Part shown: in pieces, positions 60,578-64,000 of the stretch
How the letters are laid out: each line of letters starts with the position of its first letter
Numbering within the stretch: the first letter of the stretch is position 1
From: Bacteroidales bacterium UBA3290
Lineage (GTDB): Bacteria; Bacteroidota; Bacteroidia; Bacteroidales; UBA932
DNA length: 64,000 nt
Assembly: GCA_002361615.1 (NCBI GenBank)
Contig: DETK01000032.1
Location: 40,868 to 104,867 of the forward strand
Direction of reading: 5' to 3'
Program-made: the position numbers and the translations under genes
Notes under the pieces: model-generated
Seen by the model: only the letters and a program-made list of their open reading frames with translations
What the model was told of the DNA's origin: nothing
The model's database searches: none

Positions 60578-61999
60578 GTGCCGGAAATCAACATATCGAA
60601 AAAAGACGTCCTCTGGGGCTATGTGGCTACCTTTTTTCAAGTAGCCTCCGGCCTGGTAGTGCTGCCGTTCATCCTCCACTTCCTGACGAAAGAGGAAGTG
60701 GGCTTGAACTATATCATGCTGACGGTCGGTGCCATGGTGTCGCTCTTCGATTTCGGTTTCACGCCCCAGTTCGGCCGCAACTTCTCCTATATTTTCAGCG
60801 GGGCGACCGATCTGGCGAAAGAAGGCCTGCAGAATGCGGTCGGTGAAAAGACGAATTACCGCTTGCTGAGGATTCTGATCGACGTGGCCAAAATGGTTTA
60901 CAGCCGGATTTCCCTGGTTGTGCTCATCCTCATGCTGACGGCCGGTTCGGTTTATATCGGCCATGTGACAGAAGGTTTTTCACTCGTCAAGAATTCGCTG
61001 GTCATCTGGATCGTCTATTCGCTCTCCACCTTCTTCAACCTGTACTATTCCTATTTCTCCTCCTTGTTGGTCGGAAAAGGACTGGTGATGGAGTCCAAGA
61101 AGGCGATGATCGCCTCCCGCCTGGCTTACATCATCCTGGCCATCGGTTTGATCTATGCCGGCCTGGGCCTGCTGGGTGTCGTGACTGCCAATCTGATCGC
61201 ACCTTTCATCCTGCGCTATCTGGCTTACCGCTATTTCTTTACGGCGCAGATGAAAGGGGATCTTTCGCCATATGCTTCTTCGAAAGAAGAGCGTTCCCAT
61301 TATTTCAGTATCATCTGGCACAACGCGCGCAAGATCGGCCTGGTGATGGTCGGCAGTTATGGCATCAACCGTTTCGGCCTTTTCCTGGCAGGTCTTTTCC
61401 TCAGCCTGGAAGAGGTAGGCTCCTATGGCCTGATGACCCAGCTGGTCAATGTGACGGTTTCCCTGGCCGCCAATTATTTCTACGTTTCCGAGCCGCAGTT
61501 CGCCCTTTTCAAGGTGCGGGGAGAAACCGAACGCCTGCTCAAGCGTTTTGCCCTGACCATGAATGTCTTCTATCTGGTCTTCGCGGTCGGGACGCTCTTC
61601 CTGATCTTCTGCTGCCCGCCGTTGCTGGAACTGATCCGCTCACAGTCCGTCCTTCCGGGGTGGCCGGTGCTGCTGGTCTATTCCATCGTCATCCTGCTTG
61701 AGCAGAATCATTCCCTCTTCTCGAGCATCATTGTCGTCGGCAACGAGGTCCCATATGTCAAGCCGGCGCTTCTGTCGGGCCTGGCCATCGTCATTGGCAG
61801 TTACCTCACCCTCCGTTTTACAGGCTGGGGCATCATGGGCCTGATCCTGGTCCAGGGCGCCTGCCAGCTGGCTTACAACAACTGGAAATGGCCCCTTGTC
61901 GTCTGCCGGGATTTCCGGATTTCCTTCCCGCGTTTCCTCCAGGTCGGCATGCAGGAATCCCTGAAAAAGGCCGGCGATTTCCTTCACCACAGACTTTAG
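60578..61999 (+). CDS. Wzx-like polysaccharide flippase (MATE/MOP superfamily)
   Basis: The 473-residue protein has about 12 hydrophobic segments from residue 10 on (GYVATFFQVASGLVVLPFIL first). The conserved early pattern FGFTPQFGRNFSYIFSG resembles polysaccharide exporter family members that flip undecaprenyl-linked repeat units. A GTG at 60578 four bases after the previous stop is the preferred start; an ATG at 60530 lies in the upstream gene. There is no strong ribosome binding site to decide. Confidence 0.85.
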   Translation: MPEINISKKDVLWGYVATFFQVASGLVVLPFILHFLTKEEVGLNYIMLTVGAMVSLFDFGFTPQFGRNFSYIFSGATDLAKEGLQNAVGEKTNYRLLRILIDVAKMVYSRISLVVLILMLTAGSVYIGHVTEGFSLVKNSLVIWIVYSLSTFFNLYYSYFSSLLVGKGLVMESKKAMIASRLAYIILAIGLIYAGLGLLGVVTANLIAPFILRYLAYRYFFTAQMKGDLSPYASSKEERSHYFSIIWHNARKIGLVMVGSYGINRFGLFLAGLFLSLEEVGSYGLMTQLVNVTVSLAANYFYVSEPQFALFKVRGETERLLKRFALTMNVFYLVFAVGTLFLIFCCPPLLELIRSQSVLPGWPVLLVYSIVILLEQNHSLFSSIIVVGNEVPYVKPALLSGLAIVIGSYLTLRFTGWGIMGLILVQGACQLAYNNWKWPLVVCRDFRISFPRFLQVGMQESLKKAGDFLHHRL

Positions 62000-62002
62000 G
62001 CG

Positions 62003-63013
62003 ATGATGAACGGTCTTTTCGACAAGCACGATTTCTTTGCGGACAAAGCCTCCGTCCCTTCCCGTCTCGCATGGGGGGATCCGCAGAAGTGCCCCGATCC
62101 GCACGTGACGGTCATCATGCCCGTGTACCGTCGTCCCGACTATTTTGCGAAAGCGCTGGCCTCCGTCCTGCAGCAGGATTTTACGGGTGCTTATGAAGTG
62201 GTTGTCGTCGATAATAATCAAGAGACGGACAGCCCCAACCAGGCCGTCGTGGAACAGGCTGCCGACCCGCGAGTGCTGTACTACCGCAATGCGGAGAATC
62301 TGGGCATGTACCAGAACTGGAACCGCGGCATCGAACTCGCGCGCGCACCCTATGTGACTTTCTGCCACGACGACGACCTGCTGCTGCCCGGAGCGCTGCG
62401 GATCCTGCTGCAACTGGCTCCTGCAGTCGGGCAGGCTTGTGTCCTTTCAGCCTATCATACAATCGATGAAAACGACAGGATAACGGGGACGACATTGCAG
62501 CACAAGCCGCATCTTGGCATTATCCAGCCTCGGAAGCTGGTCCGATATACCCGTCTGGGCCAGTACCTGGGCAATGTCTCCTGCGGAGACGGTTGCCTGT
62601 ATCACCGGCAGTCCTTGTTGGATGCAGGAGGGTATGACAGTGACTTCTATCCTGCCGCCGACTATGCCCTGCATGTGGCCTATGCCCATTTCTACGGCGC
62701 TTGGATCAACCCTGAGCCTACGGCTTGTTACCGGGTCGCGGACAACGAATCCAGCAAAGTGTATGAGGCGTTCCCGGATGCGATGAAGAAGGTCCATCTC
62801 TGCATGGCTGCCCGGCGCGGAAAACCTTCCCGCTTGCTGACGCGTTTTATCGAGGCGATGTATGCTAACAATCGGGATATGTCCCGGCGTGCCTGGGGAG
62901 GTGCGGACAAAACCGGACGGACGATGACGGCCGGCCAAAGGTTCCTGGTCGGAGTGGCGCGGCGGCTGAATGCCGTCAATTATTATGCTTTCGGGCGGCG
63001 GTCATCCGTCTGA
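62003..63013 (+). CDS. Family 2 glycosyltransferase
   Basis: The 336-residue protein has a GT-A fold: VTVIMPVYRRPDYFAKAL (nucleotide-sugar binding), EVVVVDNNQE, NLGMYQNWNRGIE, and the metal-binding acidic motif CHDDDLLLPGA. The donor sugar is unknown; in this operon it may add the CDP-dideoxyhexose or a neighbouring residue. Its last 38 bases overlap the convergent glycosyltransferase gene. Confidence 0.9.
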   Translation: MMNGLFDKHDFFADKASVPSRLAWGDPQKCPDPHVTVIMPVYRRPDYFAKALASVLQQDFTGAYEVVVVDNNQETDSPNQAVVEQAADPRVLYYRNAENLGMYQNWNRGIELARAPYVTFCHDDDLLLPGALRILLQLAPAVGQACVLSAYHTIDENDRITGTTLQHKPHLGIIQPRKLVRYTRLGQYLGNVSCGDGCLYHRQSLLDAGGYDSDFYPAADYALHVAYAHFYGAWINPEPTACYRVADNESSKVYEAFPDAMKKVHLCMAARRGKPSRLLTRFIEAMYANNRDMSRRAWGGADKTGRTMTAGQRFLVGVARRLNAVNYYAFGRRSSV

Positions 63014-63911
63014 CCTTGTCGATGACCATATTGACCGGAGCGACAAAGAGGCTGTGCAATACGATTTTCAGGTAAGCCCCTTTGCCATAGTTGGTCGTGA
63101 CGATCTTCCGGATATCCGTCAATACGTAGGTGTGCTTCGTGGGGCGGATGACTTCGTTGAAGTAGAAAAACTCCAGAAAGGAGAAGACATCTTTCTTGAC
63201 GCTCTGGAACGTGTCTTCGCTGATCCGCTTTTCTTCTTTCAGGCCCCGGATGATGTCCAGGAAGGTGATGCCGAACGCTTCAAAAGGATTGTACCCACCT
63301 TTCCCGGCATCATCCTGCAGGTATTGATACGGGACGTTCCAGATGATGCAGCGGCTTTCTTCCCGCAGTTGGAACAGGAAGAGGGTATGGGGGAAGGTGC
63401 TGTTGACGGGTTTTTCGCGCATCCCCTTCATATCGTCTCTCCAGACGGCAGTCCCGGCGCTCCAGCTGGAGAAATAGGACAGGTTCCGGACGAACGAATC
63501 CATATTGGGACAGTCGATGACCGAGGGACCTTTGACATGGCCGTTTCCACAGTAGATCAGCGGCTTGGAATCCTGGTATTCCCTGACCAGACCGATCAGC
63601 TTGTCGATGCTTCCGGGAAGCAGCACGCAACGGTGGTTCAGCATCTTGCAGAAGATACCGCTGCATTTTTCAAAGGCATCGACCTGATTGGTGAAGCCGG
63701 CCGAATCGGTGGGGTAGTATCTGAGGTTGGGCTGCGCCAGGGCTGCGACGGCCTTTTCCAGTTCCGGATTGCGGGCATTGTCGGTGATGACGACTTCGAA
63801 CAGCGAGTTATCCACCTGCTGGCTGTAGATGCTGGAGAGGAGCGGACCTACCCAGTCTACGCGCCCGTTGGTGGGAATGCAAAGGGACAGGAGCGGTTCA
63901 GGCGTTTCCAT
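62976..63911 (-). CDS. Family 2 glycosyltransferase (opposite strand)
   Basis: The 311-residue protein begins METPEPLLSLCIPTNGRVDW and has FEVVITDNARNPE, a GT2 nucleotide-binding head, but the middle NHRCVLLPGSIDKL lacks the plain DxD triplet (Asn-His-Arg-Cys is in its place). This variant occurs in some GT2 enzymes, or the enzyme may be altered. It overlaps the upstream gene (on its own strand) by 14 nt and the convergent gene by 38 nt. It begins a leftward part of the polysaccharide locus. Confidence 0.85.
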   Translation of the reverse strand: METPEPLLSLCIPTNGRVDWVGPLLSSIYSQQVDNSLFEVVITDNARNPELEKAVAALAQPNLRYYPTDSAGFTNQVDAFEKCSGIFCKMLNHRCVLLPGSIDKLIGLVREYQDSKPLIYCGNGHVKGPSVIDCPNMDSFVRNLSYFSSWSAGTAVWRDDMKGMREKPVNSTFPHTLFLFQLREESRCIIWNVPYQYLQDDAGKGGYNPFEAFGITFLDIIRGLKEEKRISEDTFQSVKKDVFSFLEFFYFNEVIRPTKHTYVLTDIRKIVTTNYGKGAYLKIVLHSLFVAPVNMVIDKVRRMTAARKHNN

Positions 63912-64000
63912 CCATCACGAAGCTAGCGAACCGCTGGATTCCTTCCTGGATACCAAGCGGTTGGAAATCAATCATGTCCTGGATCCTGTCGATAGCCAGG
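63898..64000 (-). CDS. 3' end of an NAD-dependent sugar epimerase/dehydratase gene
   Basis: Thirty-four codons read in from the right edge on the minus strand: LAIDRIQDMIDFQPLG, then IQEGIQRFASFVMDGNA and TGA. The pattern (F.P..xxxEGIxRF..W/FV) is the C-terminal helix pair of extended SDRs. The stop overlaps the glycosyltransferase start by 14 nt. The rest of the gene is outside the window, so the substrate is unknown. Confidence 0.7.
   Translation of the reverse strand, partial: LAIDRIQDMIDFQPLGIQEGIQRFASFVMDGNA

Noticed and set aside
62080..62090. Third copy of the palindromic element, from a GGGGGATC match
   Set aside because: Only the 8-mer matches, within a glycosyltransferase gene, with no inverted arms.

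Overview
The window is 64 kb from a high-GC member of the Bacteroidales, and everything in it looks chromosomal. The evidence for this group is the promoter style (a TAnnTTTG -7 box ahead of many genes and tRNAs), near absence of strong Shine-Dalgarno sites, fused long-form PurL, the six-gene Na+-pumping NADH:quinone reductase, DUF4493 and DUF6440 proteins, and an alpha-oxoamine synthase of the kind used for sphingolipid-like lipids. A desulfoferrodoxin and Na+-NQR fit an anaerobic gut or rumen bacterium; that habitat is inference. No rRNA, CRISPR array, prophage or insertion sequence was seen. Four tRNA genes are present: Leu(GAG), Arg(CCU), Val(GAC) and Lys(UUU).

Layout. 1-8.2 kb: de novo purine synthesis, purL (5' end off the window)-purM-purN-purH, coupled tightly by overlapping stop/start codons, then purD and folD. 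8.2-10.5 kb: two secreted paralogous-head proteins, one with a very long lysine/glutamate-rich tract, and a 58-residue DUF6440 protein. 10.6-16.3 kb: a POT peptide transporter, a D-2-hydroxyacid dehydrogenase, a LemA/DUF2207 membrane pair and, convergent, ubiE. 16.5-20.5 kb: a three-gene operon of HAD phosphatase, AttH/DUF7064-like protein and a rifampin-phosphotransferase-like PEP enzyme, of unknown substrate. 20.7-27.4 kb: guaA and typA (divergent), yceD-rpmF, tRNA-Arg, then a leftward overlapping run ftsE-nth-xerD. 27.4-36.4 kb: TPR protein plus outer-membrane barrel, gyrB, an alpha-oxoamine synthase and a secreted esterase. 36.4-47.1 kb: PgpH-type HD phosphodiesterase overlapping lnt tail to tail, LysE exporter, a coiled-coil membrane protein, tRNA-Val, an M14 peptidase with a C-terminal amidotransferase-like domain, and pcrA. 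47.2-53.1 kb: nqrABCDEF. 53.2-55.5 kb: tRNA-Lys, an LPG-synthase-like membrane protein and a DUF4493/DUF6359 lipoprotein. 55.5-64 kb: desulfoferrodoxin followed without a break by a surface-polysaccharide cluster (rfbF, rfbH, rfbG, an RmlC-like epimerase, an NAD-dependent reductase/epimerase, a Wzx-like flippase, two glycosyltransferases and the 3' end of another SDR gene).

Working together: the purine operon and guaA feed GMP; folD supplies the formyl-folate used by PurN and PurH. The rfb genes encode the path to a CDP-3,6-dideoxyhexose, possibly CDP-ascarylose, although the E3 reductase is not in the window. The most unusual items are a two-copy family of about 112-nt palindromic elements (one inside the purine operon, one between guaA and its convergent neighbour), the HAD/AttH-like/PEP-phosphotransferase operon, a Cys/His-rich metal-binding-like tail on NqrC, and apparently leaderless promoters at guaA, pcrA and ubiE. 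All calls are by reading alone; no database search was possible.
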